Shown one piece after another: positions 16,640-26,374 of a DNA stretch of 64,000 nt (the stretch's first letter is position 1; each line of letters opens with the position of its first letter). The DNA is from PGYT01 sp963675055 (GTDB taxonomy: Bacteria; Bacteroidota; Ignavibacteria; Ignavibacteriales; Melioribacteraceae): NCBI GenBank assembly GCA_963675055.2, contig CAXXJE010000002.1, positions 1,116,001 to 1,180,000 of the forward strand. The letters run 5' to 3'. The translations under genes were made by a program, and so were the position numbers. Under the pieces are notes generated by a model. That model made no database searches, had not been told where the DNA came from, and saw nothing but the letters and a program-made list of their open reading frames with translations.

Positions 16640-18865
16640 CTAACCGATAGGAACGCTTATTGTAAACTTACTTCCATGCCCGAGCTTGCTTTCAACTGTT
16701 ATTTTTCCCTTTAAAAATTCGATTGCTTTTTGTACAATGCTCAAACCTAAACCGGTGCCTTTCGTTTTCTTGACATTTCCGGATCTGTAAAATGAATCGA
16801 ATATAAATGGAATATCTTCTTTATCTATTCCAATGCCCTCATCTGTTACAGACATCACCAAATGTTTGTTACTAAGTTTGGATGTAATAATAATAGTACT
16901 GTTCTCTTTGCTGTATTTTATGGCATTCGTAAGCAGGTTGTTTATTATCCGTTGCATCAACTTTTTATCAATAGCCAATAATGCCTCATTAACCATGGTT
17001 TTATGCACAATGATTTGTCCCTGCTTAAGAATAGGACTGCAGTCTTCAATTATTTGGTCAATCCAACTGATGAAATTAACCTTCTCTATATCTACTTTTA
17101 TATTACAGTTAATGATTTCACTTATTGTTAGAATTCTATCTATAAGTTCATTCAAATTGCTTACCGATTGATTTATCCGGTTTGAGTGTTCTGCTAATTT
17201 TTCTCCGTTCCATTTCTGTAAATATCTTTTAATCATCTGGGCCGAAGATGAAATGGAAGTAAGGCGGGTTCTGAATTCATGAGAAGCCTGAGAGACGAAT
17301 TCGGTTTTCATCTCAGTTAATTCTTTGTTGAAATTTTTGTGTCGGTGGAGCCGTTTGTGCTCCGGCATTTGAATGTTGGCTAATTCTTCATTCCCTTTTT
17401 CTCCTGACTGTGTTAACTCTTCCCCAATTACCATGTAACCGTTCATGTCCCCGCTCGAATTAACAATACGAGACAATTGTAGTTTTGCTCTAATAGTCCT
17501 GGACAAATCTTTTTTTGTTGTGAAATCTCCTTTCCATTCTTTTCCGGATATTAATGTTTGTCTGATTTCATTGAAGATATTGGTATCAATCAGTTCATTT
17601 GTTCCCCTACCTATAAGTTCATTTAGTTGGTAACCAGTAGCTTCCAAGGTTTTTCTGTTTGCATATTCTATGCGTTCATCTGGATTGGTAAATAATATGG
17701 ACAGAGGACATTGTTCTATTGCATCCATGAATTTTTCAGTACTTTCATAAAATTTATGGTAATCACTTATATCTTTATTAGATATATGGTAGCCGAGACA
17801 ACAGCCTTCTCGGCTGTATATAAGAGTACAGATGTGATGAATCCATATTATCTTCCCGTCTTTCCTTATTATTCTGAACCTGATTTCAAGTTCATTTTGA
17901 GGTTTTAATCCCTTGTAATGTAATTCCCAGTTTGTTTTGTCATCTTGGTGAATTATTTTTACATGTAGTTGGGGGTCATCAATAAACTCATTGAACGAGT
18001 AACCTGTAATTTCGTTGCATGAAGATGATACGCACACCGGATTGCCATCGGGATCTGTCCAGTACTCCCACCTTGAATTAGCCAGCTTCTTTTCATAACC
18101 AACTTTCTTTCCCGTTAACAGTTGTAATCCTTTTTCATCAATGTCGATATGCGTACCTATAAAACGTATGGGATTTCCGCAACTGTCAAATTCAACAGCT
18201 TTGCCTCTGCTTATAATCATCTTCCAGGCGCCGTCTTTACATCTGAATCTTGATCTAATTGAAAACCGGTTATCACTATATTTTAATAGTTCTGATGTCC
18301 CGGGTTTAAGTGGAAATGATCTGTCATCGGGATGTATCAAGTCGGAAAATTTATTTCTGTCGATTATAAATTCGCCAGGCAAATACCCAAGCATTGTGTA
18401 TGCTCTGTCACTCCATATGTGTGTGTCTGATATTGCATCCCATTCCCAAATGCCTTCATTTGATGCGTCAATTGCATGCCTGAGTTTTTGAACTTCTTCG
18501 TCTGAGGATGATGACTTCCCGATGTTGAATTCCTTAAGATTTTGAATTATTAATACGAAGTATTCGTTGGGTGGGTCAGCAATGACATTTGCTCTTATGT
18601 TGAATATTTGGCCTGTTTTATTTACTTGATTAAAACTGATTAAACAGTTTCTCTTTTCTGCTGATTGCAGTAAAACAGTTATAAGCTCTAGTCCTTCCTC
18701 TTCGATATCCAGTTCGGAAATATTCTTTCCTACAAGTTCATTCGGTGAATAATCCAGTAGTTGACAATAGAATTTGTTTGCTTCTAAGATTATACCTCTT
18801 GCATCTAAAAGTAATAAGCCGAACAGTTTATTGGATTTTAACAGTTCAAAGTCAGTAAATGCCAT
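16640..18865 (-). CDS. Multi-PAS sensor histidine kinase, no membrane segment
   Basis: 741 residues. About four PAS domains fill residues 5-490 ('GIWEWDAISDTHIWSDRAYTML' and 'NPVCVSSSCNEITGYSFNEF' are typical PAS segments). They are followed by a HisKA dimerisation helix with S-H-E-F-R-T-R-L near 528 and an ATPase domain with N-N-L-L-T-N-A-I-K-Y-S, V-T-D-E-G-I-G-I-D and G-T-G-L-G-L-S. The usual proline after H-E-F-R-T is an arginine here. There is no signal peptide or transmembrane helix, so it senses a cytoplasmic signal. It is probably paired with the LytTR regulator downstream. Confidence 0.92.
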   Translation of the reverse strand: MAFTDFELLKSNKLFGLLLLDARGIILEANKFYCQLLDYSPNELVGKNISELDIEEEGLELITVLLQSAEKRNCLISFNQVNKTGQIFNIRANVIADPPNEYFVLIIQNLKEFNIGKSSSSDEEVQKLRHAIDASNEGIWEWDAISDTHIWSDRAYTMLGYLPGEFIIDRNKFSDLIHPDDRSFPLKPGTSELLKYSDNRFSIRSRFRCKDGAWKMIISRGKAVEFDSCGNPIRFIGTHIDIDEKGLQLLTGKKVGYEKKLANSRWEYWTDPDGNPVCVSSSCNEITGYSFNEFIDDPQLHVKIIHQDDKTNWELHYKGLKPQNELEIRFRIIRKDGKIIWIHHICTLIYSREGCCLGYHISNKDISDYHKFYESTEKFMDAIEQCPLSILFTNPDERIEYANRKTLEATGYQLNELIGRGTNELIDTNIFNEIRQTLISGKEWKGDFTTKKDLSRTIRAKLQLSRIVNSSGDMNGYMVIGEELTQSGEKGNEELANIQMPEHKRLHRHKNFNKELTEMKTEFVSQASHEFRTRLTSISSSAQMIKRYLQKWNGEKLAEHSNRINQSVSNLNELIDRILTISEIINCNIKVDIEKVNFISWIDQIIEDCSPILKQGQIIVHKTMVNEALLAIDKKLMQRIINNLLTNAIKYSKENSTIIITSKLSNKHLVMSVTDEGIGIDKEDIPFIFDSFYRSGNVKKTKGTGLGLSIVQKAIEFLKGKITVESKLGHGSKFTISVPIG

Positions 18866-19092
18866 ATAATTTGAATTGATTAAGACAGAAAGCGGTTCTT
18901 AAAATTCGTTCGTAATTTTAAAAGTAAATATATAACTAGTATTATTAAATGTTATGAAAAACGCACCGGCACTTAATACCTTCGGTAATTAAAATGTTAT
19001 TTATTTAACTAACGATTCTTGCAGTAATATGGCCTAATTAAAATACAATATTGGTGAGATCTGATGGTGCGGATTGTCTGATGTGTTTAGGT

Positions 19093-21285
19093 TTAAAACC
19101 ACTTCCCGATATTTACGAATATCTCCACTTCGTCCGTATAATCAGAAGTTGATAGCAGCACGTCAATAGGCCCGATAAAACTGTTATAGGAATAGTTAAC
19201 ACCAATACCGCCGATGATCTGTTTTGTTTTCCAGTCCGAGAAAGAATTAAAATGCGTTGCACCGTTTAGTATGAGTGAAAGGAAGTTATAATCGTTCAGT
19301 CTTAATCTGAGTTCACCCCTGGCAACCAAAGTTTTATCTTTAGTCAGAACTACTCTTTTAACTCCGACGAATGGCAGATGATACTCGAGCAACTTCTCGA
19401 CTTCTGTTCCGCCTATTGCGTTGCTGCGGAACAAATCCGAGTTGTCATTGAGAAGCAAACGACCGTATACTGAAGGCAGGAAGCAAACATCGCTGCCCAG
19501 ACTAACGGCCGATTTTAAATTATAATAGAGTATCGGAGTTGTACTGTTCTTAATTATGTTGTCGGCCTTATTCAAGGTGTAACTGAATTTAGTATAGAGG
19601 TCAAAGCCCTTGGTTGGATAAAACTTGTTGTCAAGATTGTCGAATCGGATTTTTCCGAAAACACTGATGATTGAGTTCTCTGTCGGGATCCGTGAAACCT
19701 CGACAGTTTCATTGTACAATGGATTTAGTTTGTAATATTCACCTTCAATTCCTGCGTTCATTAAATAGTTGCTGCCGAATAGCTGCATGAATGAAACTTC
19801 GCCGGCAAGGTAACTCACGTCCGATGAAGCAACTTTACTGTCTTTTTGATATACATCTACATTTAAATTCTTAAATAAAGCACCCAGATGAATTTCCGGA
19901 AGTGACGCAAGGTTGATTTGATATGATGCGCCGATATTAGTGTTTTTGGATAGTTTTGTATCAATAGACAAACGAGATCCTTTAATTAATTTATTTCTAA
20001 GTGTGAGATTCAGGAGTATCGAAGCTTTGTCGGTTGAGTTAAAGTTAAAACCCGCATTCAATATGCTTGTGTTTTTCTCTTTTACCTGGATCCCGAGAGA
20101 TTTGTTCTCGTCGCCGTAAATCCTGAAATAGACTTTGTCAAATGCCTTCGTCCCGTAAAGTCTTTTTATTCCTTCCTTAATTTTGAAGAAATTATATTTG
20201 CCTGGAAATGAGAAGTTTGATTTCGACTGAATGTACTTAACGGTAGTTTCCTTTAAACCTCCGGCAATCCAGTAGTTCAAATCAAGATCCTGATTGAATT
20301 CATATGTGCGATCAATATGGTTTAGCGGGATATTGTTCGCGGCTAACAAACTTTTAATTTCGTCGACTTTAAGAAGAGTTGATTCCCGGCCCCTTCTAAT
20401 TAATGTGTCAGCACTTGCATTGGAAAAACTGGCAATGTTGTAGCCAGTAATATCCGGCTCAATAAGAATATCGGTTTGCTTTTTGTTCTCAATATACTTT
20501 TCATTACCCATGTATGTCAGCATCTGTCCCAGTATATCGGTCAATGCGACAATTTGTTCTTTGCCAAGTGGTTTCGTTTGTATGTCTACACCGATAATAA
20601 TATCGGCGCCCATGCTTTTGGCCACATCAACAGGATAATTGTTTATTATACCACCATCAACTAAGAGTTGACCGTTTATTTCCGTTGGTGCAAATATTGT
20701 CGGGATTGACATACTTGAGAAAATTGCTTCAGGCAGAAACCCTTCTCTTAGTACAACTTGTTCACCCGTAACTATGTCGGCTGCAACACATGCAAAAGGA
20801 ATCGGAAGGTCATCGAACTTATTGGTGTCGTGATACTTTGCTGTAAGTTCACAAAGCGTATTAATTACGTTTTGTCCCTGGACTACCCCTGCCGGGAGAG
20901 TTAGCTCCGCATCCGCATTTATCAGGAATGAAACAATATACCTGTCGAGTTCATTTTTTTCATACAGGTTAACATATTCACGAGAAATGTAATCCGAGAG
21001 AAGGTTAATCCATTGCTGACTGGTAGCGAATTCTCTCAGTTGATCCGAACTGTAACCGATTGAGTAAAGACCTCCCATAATACTTCCCATACTTGTCCCG
21101 ACAATATAGTCGATAGGGATGCCTTCCTTCTCAAGCACTTCGAGAACTCCGATGTGTGCAAAACCTCTTGCGCCACCGCCGGAAAGGACAAGTCCGACCT
21201 TAGGTCGATCTGTGTTTTGTGCAAACGAATTGGTTTGAATAAACAGAAATAGTAATAGAACTGATTTGTATGAGATCCGCTTCAT
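19093..21285 (-). CDS. Patatin-like phospholipase fused to an outer-membrane beta-barrel (PlpD-like, type Vd)
   Basis: 730 residues with a signal peptide. The patatin domain has the oxyanion motif G-G-G-A-R-G near residue 35, the nucleophile elbow G-T-S-M-G near 65 and the V-D-G-G catalytic aspartate near 210, so a Ser-Asp dyad lipase is intact. After a POTRA-like linker, the C-terminal 350 residues are alternating beta-strands of a BamA/TpsB-type 16-strand barrel. This layout matches type Vd autotransporters, which export or display their own phospholipase. It is monocistronic. Whether the lipase is released or stays on the surface cannot be seen. Confidence 0.9.
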   Translation of the reverse strand: MKRISYKSVLLLFLFIQTNSFAQNTDRPKVGLVLSGGGARGFAHIGVLEVLEKEGIPIDYIVGTSMGSIMGGLYSIGYSSDQLREFATSQQWINLLSDYISREYVNLYEKNELDRYIVSFLINADAELTLPAGVVQGQNVINTLCELTAKYHDTNKFDDLPIPFACVAADIVTGEQVVLREGFLPEAIFSSMSIPTIFAPTEINGQLLVDGGIINNYPVDVAKSMGADIIIGVDIQTKPLGKEQIVALTDILGQMLTYMGNEKYIENKKQTDILIEPDITGYNIASFSNASADTLIRRGRESTLLKVDEIKSLLAANNIPLNHIDRTYEFNQDLDLNYWIAGGLKETTVKYIQSKSNFSFPGKYNFFKIKEGIKRLYGTKAFDKVYFRIYGDENKSLGIQVKEKNTSILNAGFNFNSTDKASILLNLTLRNKLIKGSRLSIDTKLSKNTNIGASYQINLASLPEIHLGALFKNLNVDVYQKDSKVASSDVSYLAGEVSFMQLFGSNYLMNAGIEGEYYKLNPLYNETVEVSRIPTENSIISVFGKIRFDNLDNKFYPTKGFDLYTKFSYTLNKADNIIKNSTTPILYYNLKSAVSLGSDVCFLPSVYGRLLLNDNSDLFRSNAIGGTEVEKLLEYHLPFVGVKRVVLTKDKTLVARGELRLRLNDYNFLSLILNGATHFNSFSDWKTKQIIGGIGVNYSYNSFIGPIDVLLSTSDYTDEVEIFVNIGKWF

Positions 21286-21824
21286 AACGTTAGAGTATTT
21301 TTTTACGGTTAAAATAATATAGTAATTCCCTCTGAAAATCGTGGAACTTTGATGAGGATGTTAAGAGAAGTAATACAATGTGATGCGAGATTATATGTGA
21401 AGTGATTCGTATAGTTCTTAATGTACTAATGTACATTCATTGAGTTTAATGTGTTGCTACTGATTTAAGAGTGTGGTAAGTTTAAGAATAACTTCATCGA
21501 CAAGTTGCACAATTATTCATTCGGGTTTCATATATCATATCTGAGTTCATAAGAATTGTTATAGTGGATGATATCGGTTATAGTACTATTGTATTAAAGC
21601 TGTGTATTAATTTATGTTGCCCTGGCTATTTTTTAATGGGTGAAAATCAGGTGGAGTGATGCATATCAGTTTAGAATTAAATTGTCTTAATATTCCAACA
21701 GAAATAAAATAGCATTTCAACATAGTGAGTGTAGCTTATAATGTTTTAGTAGTTATCTCCGGTATTATCTATCTACCGGAATAATTAATTCAAATAATAA
21801 CCACCAACTTTACTGGGAGTATGT
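21286..21824. other. Intergenic region upstream of susC
   Basis: About 540 AT-rich bases between divergent genes. I see no gene, hairpin of note or repeat. It should contain the promoters of the patatin gene and the SusC-SusD pair. No adjacent ECF sigma/anti-sigma pair of the type that often controls SusCD loci is present. Confidence 0.5.
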
Positions 21825-24749
21825 ATGAGAAAAACAGTACTATTTGTCCTTCTCTCGTTTTTGTCTGCTGGCTTTGTATCTTTGAATGCTCAGCTAACAG
21901 TGAGAGGGATTATTGTCGACAACAATGATATCCCCATTCCTCTGGCGAACGTGTGGATTGTTGGAACAACCAGCGGCACCGCTTCCGATCGGGACGGTCA
22001 TTACACACTTGAGATCACATCCCCCCCTGCCGAAGGGGTTGTTCTCGAAGTCAGATTTATCGGTTACAAAACGAAGCGCGAAACTGTTAGTGTAAATTCA
22101 GGTACGGTAGAACTGAATTTTGTGCTTGAAACGGATATACTCGAAATGGATCAGGTAGTAAAAACAGGATATGCGGAAGCTGTACCGAAGAAGAGTCTTG
22201 GAAACAGCATAAGCACAGTTCGGGCAAAAGAACTTGAAAAAACCGGCAGCCCGCAGATCGATGCGTCTCTTGCAGGAAAAGTTCCGGGAGCGCTTGTCCA
22301 GGTGAACTCTGGTAATCCGGGAGGAGGTACATCAATAAGATTACGCGGATTATCGACACTATACTCGGGCACTTCCGATCCGTTATACATTATCGACGGA
22401 GTTATAATTGATAACAGCGCTCTGCCATTAATTGACGTAGGCGGCAACAGCAGTAACAGGCTCGCGGATCTTGATCCTAATGACGTAGAGAGGATTGAAG
22501 TAGTTAAAGGTGCAGCAGCAGCGGCGCTTTACGGATCACGTGCTAATAATGGTGTTGTTCAGATTTTCACTAAACGCGGAAAAGCAGGCGGGATGAGAGT
22601 TAGTCTTAAAACATCCGCCGGATTCGATCAGATCGTCAAGAAACTCGATATGGTTGATTATCCTTACGCTATAATTGGTGGAGAGGTTACACCTGTTACA
22701 AGATATGATTATCAGGATGACGTTTTTCAAACCGCCTCGAGATACAGCACAAACCTTTCCATATCCGGAGGTGACGCCGAAACAAGATATTATCTTTCCG
22801 GTTCATGGAATGATCAGGAAGGTATCATCAAATCTTCCGAGTACGAACGTGAAAGCTTCAGGGCTAATATCGACAGGGTTATGAATGACTGGATGAGCGT
22901 ATCCGTCAGTACTAATTATATTCACTCTTTGAATCAAACGGTTGCCAACGGCGGCATAGCTTCCAACGGATTCGGCGTACTTACAGGTTTAACTCAAATG
23001 AAGAATTACGATAACCTATACGCGGATGCTAACGGCGTTTACCCGCTTCATCCGTGGCTTCCATCCGGGAGAGCTAATCCGCTGGATGTAATAGCTAACT
23101 GGAATTCTCCGGAGGAAATAGACAGGTTCGTTGGCGGATTGAAACTGGATCTGACTCCGTTGGACGGATTATCAATCCAATATCGTTTCGGTTACGATAC
23201 TTACTCACAGACCTGGAAGTATTTCATTCCGCGAGTATCATCGCAAACAAAGTATACGAACGGTTTTTCGGAGAACGCTTCGAAAAAATCATATTTGGTC
23301 AACTCCGATCTTGATATTAATTATACTAAAGAAATAGCAAATTCAATTGTGTCAACATCCGCGATCGGAATGAACTTTCAGCACAGCGAGTACGACATTG
23401 TTACTTCATCCACGCAGGACTTAACTCCGCTTGTTGAAATACTCAGCGGCAGCGAAGAGTTCGATGCTATTTCACAGTACATCGACAAACGTAGAACTCT
23501 CGGTTTCTATTTTCAGGAAACCATGAATATGTATGATAAACTGTATGTCACCGCGGCTATTCGTGCGGATGCCGCTTCTACATTCGGAGCCAACGAAAGA
23601 TGGCAGTATTTCCCTAAGTTCAGTGCTTCTTATGTTGTGTCCGAAGAGAAATTCTGGGAAGATAATATCGGCTCTATCGTAAACTCGTTTAAGCTGAGGG
23701 CTGCTCTCGGTTACTCCGGCGGTCAGCCGGTAGGAAGTTTCGACAGACTTTCCACATTCAACACTACTACTTATGACGGTAAGACCGGTCTTGTAAACAG
23801 TACATTGCTCGGCAACGACGACCTTAAACCGGAAAGAATGCGTGAATGGGAAATCGGTACCGACTTTGAAATTCTCGGCGGCAGGGTAGGTGTCGAGTTT
23901 ACTTACTTCGACAAAAAGGTTGATGATCTGATCATTGAGGATATAATCAATCCATCAACAGGTTATGAAAGTCAGCTTCAGAATGTGGGCGTTCTAACCA
24001 ATAACGGTATTGAGGTTCTGCTGCGAGGCGTTGTTATGGATATGCCGGACTTTAACTGGCTGTCCACATTCACATTCGCAACAAGCAATCCGATAATTGA
24101 CGAACTGTACGGACCGGATATACAGACAAGTCTTTCCTGGAGTATGTCCGTTCTGGAAGAAGGCAAGGCTCCAACAACATTTTACCGTGAACTTGTCGAC
24201 TGGAGCAGTGTTGATCCGGAAACCGGTTTGCCTACTGCTGAAACCGAGTTTCAATATCTCGGCGATCCTAATCCCGATATTACATGGGCGTTCACAAATG
24301 AATTTCGTTTATGGAAGGATCTATCAGTACGCGTTATGTTCGACGCACAGTTGAACTTCGAAGTATTCAACTGGGATATGCGAACCGCGAGACACAGCTT
24401 ATGGCAGTGGCATCCCGACTATGAGAAAGAGATTAAGGGGGAATTGCCTGAAGGGTATAATAATAAAATTGCCGGTGCTCTCGGCGAATTCGTTGAAGAT
24501 GCCAGCTTTATCAAGTGCCGTGAAGTTTCGGCTACTTATACAATGCGAAATGATATGTTCAGATCATTCGGCCTGAGCAGCGTATTGTTCACACTTACCG
24601 GACGTAATCTCTTTACAATAACCGATTATTCGGGTTACGATCCTGAGACGAATGCCGGTGGTCAGCATGCGCTATACCGCGGATGGAATTGGGCAACAAC
24701 GCCAATACCAAGAAGCATTATATTCAGTCTAACCTTAAACATATTATAA
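21825..24749 (+). CDS. SusC/RagA-family TonB-dependent outer-membrane transporter
   Basis: 974 residues. Signal peptide, then a carboxypeptidase-regulatory-like beta domain (about 22-105, 'LTVRGIIVDNNDIPIPLANV'), then the plug domain with 'SIRLRGLSTL' and 'DPLYIIDGVIID' and D-V-E-R-I-E-V-V-K-G-A-A-A-A-A-L-Y-G-S-R-A-N-N-G, the signature of SusC-type proteins, then a 22-strand barrel. It imports oligosaccharides or peptides across the outer membrane with the SusD-like lipoprotein encoded next and energy from TonB. No glycoside hydrolases or peptidases are adjacent, so the substrate is undefined. Confidence 0.95.
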   Translation: MRKTVLFVLLSFLSAGFVSLNAQLTVRGIIVDNNDIPIPLANVWIVGTTSGTASDRDGHYTLEITSPPAEGVVLEVRFIGYKTKRETVSVNSGTVELNFVLETDILEMDQVVKTGYAEAVPKKSLGNSISTVRAKELEKTGSPQIDASLAGKVPGALVQVNSGNPGGGTSIRLRGLSTLYSGTSDPLYIIDGVIIDNSALPLIDVGGNSSNRLADLDPNDVERIEVVKGAAAAALYGSRANNGVVQIFTKRGKAGGMRVSLKTSAGFDQIVKKLDMVDYPYAIIGGEVTPVTRYDYQDDVFQTASRYSTNLSISGGDAETRYYLSGSWNDQEGIIKSSEYERESFRANIDRVMNDWMSVSVSTNYIHSLNQTVANGGIASNGFGVLTGLTQMKNYDNLYADANGVYPLHPWLPSGRANPLDVIANWNSPEEIDRFVGGLKLDLTPLDGLSIQYRFGYDTYSQTWKYFIPRVSSQTKYTNGFSENASKKSYLVNSDLDINYTKEIANSIVSTSAIGMNFQHSEYDIVTSSTQDLTPLVEILSGSEEFDAISQYIDKRRTLGFYFQETMNMYDKLYVTAAIRADAASTFGANERWQYFPKFSASYVVSEEKFWEDNIGSIVNSFKLRAALGYSGGQPVGSFDRLSTFNTTTYDGKTGLVNSTLLGNDDLKPERMREWEIGTDFEILGGRVGVEFTYFDKKVDDLIIEDIINPSTGYESQLQNVGVLTNNGIEVLLRGVVMDMPDFNWLSTFTFATSNPIIDELYGPDIQTSLSWSMSVLEEGKAPTTFYRELVDWSSVDPETGLPTAETEFQYLGDPNPDITWAFTNEFRLWKDLSVRVMFDAQLNFEVFNWDMRTARHSLWQWHPDYEKEIKGELPEGYNNKIAGALGEFVEDASFIKCREVSATYTMRNDMFRSFGLSSVLFTLTGRNLFTITDYSGYDPETNAGGQHALYRGWNWATTPIPRSIIFSLTLNIL

Positions 24750-24766
24750 TAGCGGAGTTATTAATT

Positions 24767-26047
24767 ATGAAAATAGATAAGAAGATTTTAATAATATTTA
24801 TGATAATCTCCGCGTTCTTCTATAGCTGCGATCTCGATATAGACAATCCGAACTCGCCTACGGAAGAAGCGGTTGAATCATATGACGGTCTTGTACTGCT
24901 GGGCATTGGGCTGCAGTCGAGGTTATCGCAAAGTGTTGCGCAGGTTGTAACAATAAACGGCGCGGTTAGCGGGGAAACGAGTCCGGTAATAGCATATCTC
25001 GATTACCAGTCATTGCGTAAGTATACAGACGATGCATCACGTCAGCCTCTTGAGAAAGATAATTCATACGTGCGGCTATTGTGGCGTGAACAGTACAGAA
25101 TAGTTAAAACAGCAAACGATATTATTGAGTCAGCAAATTCCATTTCGATCAGCGACGAGTCGAAGAAAGCTTTCATCGCACTGGCTAATGTAGGAAAGGT
25201 AATGGCTTTTTATAACTTAATGAATAACTGGGAAAAGCTGCCAATCAATACCAACGAGGATCATCCAAACTTTGTTGATCGCGCTACTGCGATAAACGAG
25301 TGTATTGCACTGCTCGGTGCTGCTGAAGCTAATGTTGCCGGTGGGTCAATTCCTACGGATTTCCAGGCAAAGGTTCTCGGTGACGGGTTCGACCTGGAGA
25401 ATGTTATAAAAGCCTACCAGGCAAGAATTAACCTAATGGCGGGTAATTACGCTGATGCAGCTTCAGCTGCATCTGAAGTAACGGCAGAAGCCAACTATGT
25501 GTTTTCACAGACCGGTGAGAATCCGTTGTATACGCACTTTATTAAAAGCTTCTTCACCAAAGCTATGGCTTACTGGGCCGATGACGCTGAAGCTGGTGAT
25601 CTTAGAGTCGCGGCCACGGTTGATATAACCGATGGTGAATCACGCTACGGCGAGGATTCGGTTTATACTATTATTAAATACTCTACTGCAACCGATCCCG
25701 TTTTAATTTATACTATGAACGAGATGGCTTTGATTAAAGCAGAAGCTTATGCGAGAAGCGGAAGTGGAAACGCGGAGAACGAAGTAAACCAGGTTCGTGC
25801 CGATGCGGGACTTGCGGCCTTCGACGGAAGCACTTCAATTCTCGAAGAGATATTTAAACAGAGATTCTATGAATGTTATCTTACCGGTCAGCACTGGGAG
25901 GACTTCAGGCGATTCGAGAATGACAATATTAGTTATATTAACAATCTCAGGTTTGCCGAGATGGCTCATGAGTGGCTGGTTTATCCTGATTGGGAAATAG
26001 ATAAGAATCCGAATACTCCGGCACAGCAGACACAAATCAATCTATAG
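24767..26047 (+). CDS. SusD/RagB-family nutrient-binding outer-membrane lipoprotein
   Basis: 426 residues from the ATG at 24767, chosen because a CGGAG site precedes it and it begins a lipoprotein signal (F-F-Y-S-C). A longer frame overlaps susC and hides this signal. The body is helical with tetratricopeptide-like repeats, and the C-terminal region 'EIFKQRFYECYLTGQHWEDF' is the conserved SusD segment in which E-R-x-x-E is replaced by a looser variant. SusD forms the lid on SusC and captures the ligand at the cell surface. The gene is 17 bases after susC, in the same operon. Confidence 0.9.
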   Translation: MKIDKKILIIFMIISAFFYSCDLDIDNPNSPTEEAVESYDGLVLLGIGLQSRLSQSVAQVVTINGAVSGETSPVIAYLDYQSLRKYTDDASRQPLEKDNSYVRLLWREQYRIVKTANDIIESANSISISDESKKAFIALANVGKVMAFYNLMNNWEKLPINTNEDHPNFVDRATAINECIALLGAAEANVAGGSIPTDFQAKVLGDGFDLENVIKAYQARINLMAGNYADAASAASEVTAEANYVFSQTGENPLYTHFIKSFFTKAMAYWADDAEAGDLRVAATVDITDGESRYGEDSVYTIIKYSTATDPVLIYTMNEMALIKAEAYARSGSGNAENEVNQVRADAGLAAFDGSTSILEEIFKQRFYECYLTGQHWEDFRRFENDNISYINNLRFAEMAHEWLVYPDWEIDKNPNTPAQQTQINL

Positions 26048-26055
26048 AATTACAT

Positions 26056-26089
26056 CCCGGGCTGCTTGTGCTAAATCTGGCGGCCCGGG
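26056..26089 (+). terminator. Terminator hairpin of the susCD operon
   Basis: CCCGGGCTGC pairs with GCGGCCCGGG (7 perfect pairs plus a wobble-containing extension) with a 14-nt loop. It lies 9 bases after the susD stop. Confidence 0.7.
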
Positions 26090-26179
26090 TTAATAAACTC
26101 TCCTAAAATTTTCAGCAAATTTGAAGTGACATTTCTGTTCATACTTGGACAAAAATCAGTAATCTAGTATATTTGCAAC

Positions 26180-26252
26180 GCACCCTTAGCTCAGTTGGTA
26201 GAGCATCTGACTCTTAATCAGCAGGTCGGCGGTTCGAGCCCGCCAGGGTGCA
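26180..26252 (+). tRNA. tRNA-Lys (anticodon CTT)
   Basis: A 73-nt cloverleaf: acceptor arms GCACCCT/AGGGTGC, D-arm GCTC...GAGC, anticodon loop CTCTTAA with CTT at 26213-26215, T-arm GGCGG-TTCGAGC-CCGCC and discriminator A. CCA is not encoded. The top pair of the anticodon stem (T-C) is a mismatch. The 3' part from the anticodon loop on is repeated at 55155-55198, showing that this gene is the attachment site of the adjoining island. Confidence 0.97.
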
Positions 26253-26254
26253 CA
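26211..26254 (+). repeat. Left attachment site (attL), inside tRNA-Lys
   Basis: 44 bp identical to 55155-55198. It begins exactly at the first base of the anticodon loop (tRNA position 32) and runs through the discriminator base plus CA. The bases on both sides differ from the other copy, so the edges are sharp. This is the expected identity block for a tyrosine integrase that crosses over in the anticodon loop. Confidence 0.93.
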
Positions 26255-26255
26255 G

Positions 26256-26287
26256 AAAGCCCCGAAAACAGCGTTTTTCGAGGCTTT
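26256..26287 (+). terminator. Terminator after tRNA-Lys supplied by the island
   Basis: AAAGCC-C-CGAAAA...TTTTTCG-A-GGCTTT forms a strong hairpin followed by a T-rich tract. It lies just inside the island, so after integration the element provides the 3' end of the tRNA transcript. The likely original terminator is now at 55206-55234. Confidence 0.75.
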
Positions 26288-26351
26288 ATTTTTATGTGCT
26301 ATTCTAAATTAATCTGGATTTAACTCAATTTAGGTGTGCTTTTGAGAATCA

Positions 26352-26370
26352 CTATTGCAAAACTATTGCA
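26352..26370 (+). repeat. Left sub-terminal repeat CTATTGCAAAACTATTGCA
   Basis: This 19-bp sequence, itself built of two CTATTGCA units, occurs identically at 55085-55103 near the other end of the island. It sits between the integrase gene and attL. Repeats of this kind inside both ends usually bind the arm-binding domain of the integrase or the excisionase. Confidence 0.7.
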
Positions 26371-26374
26371 TAAA

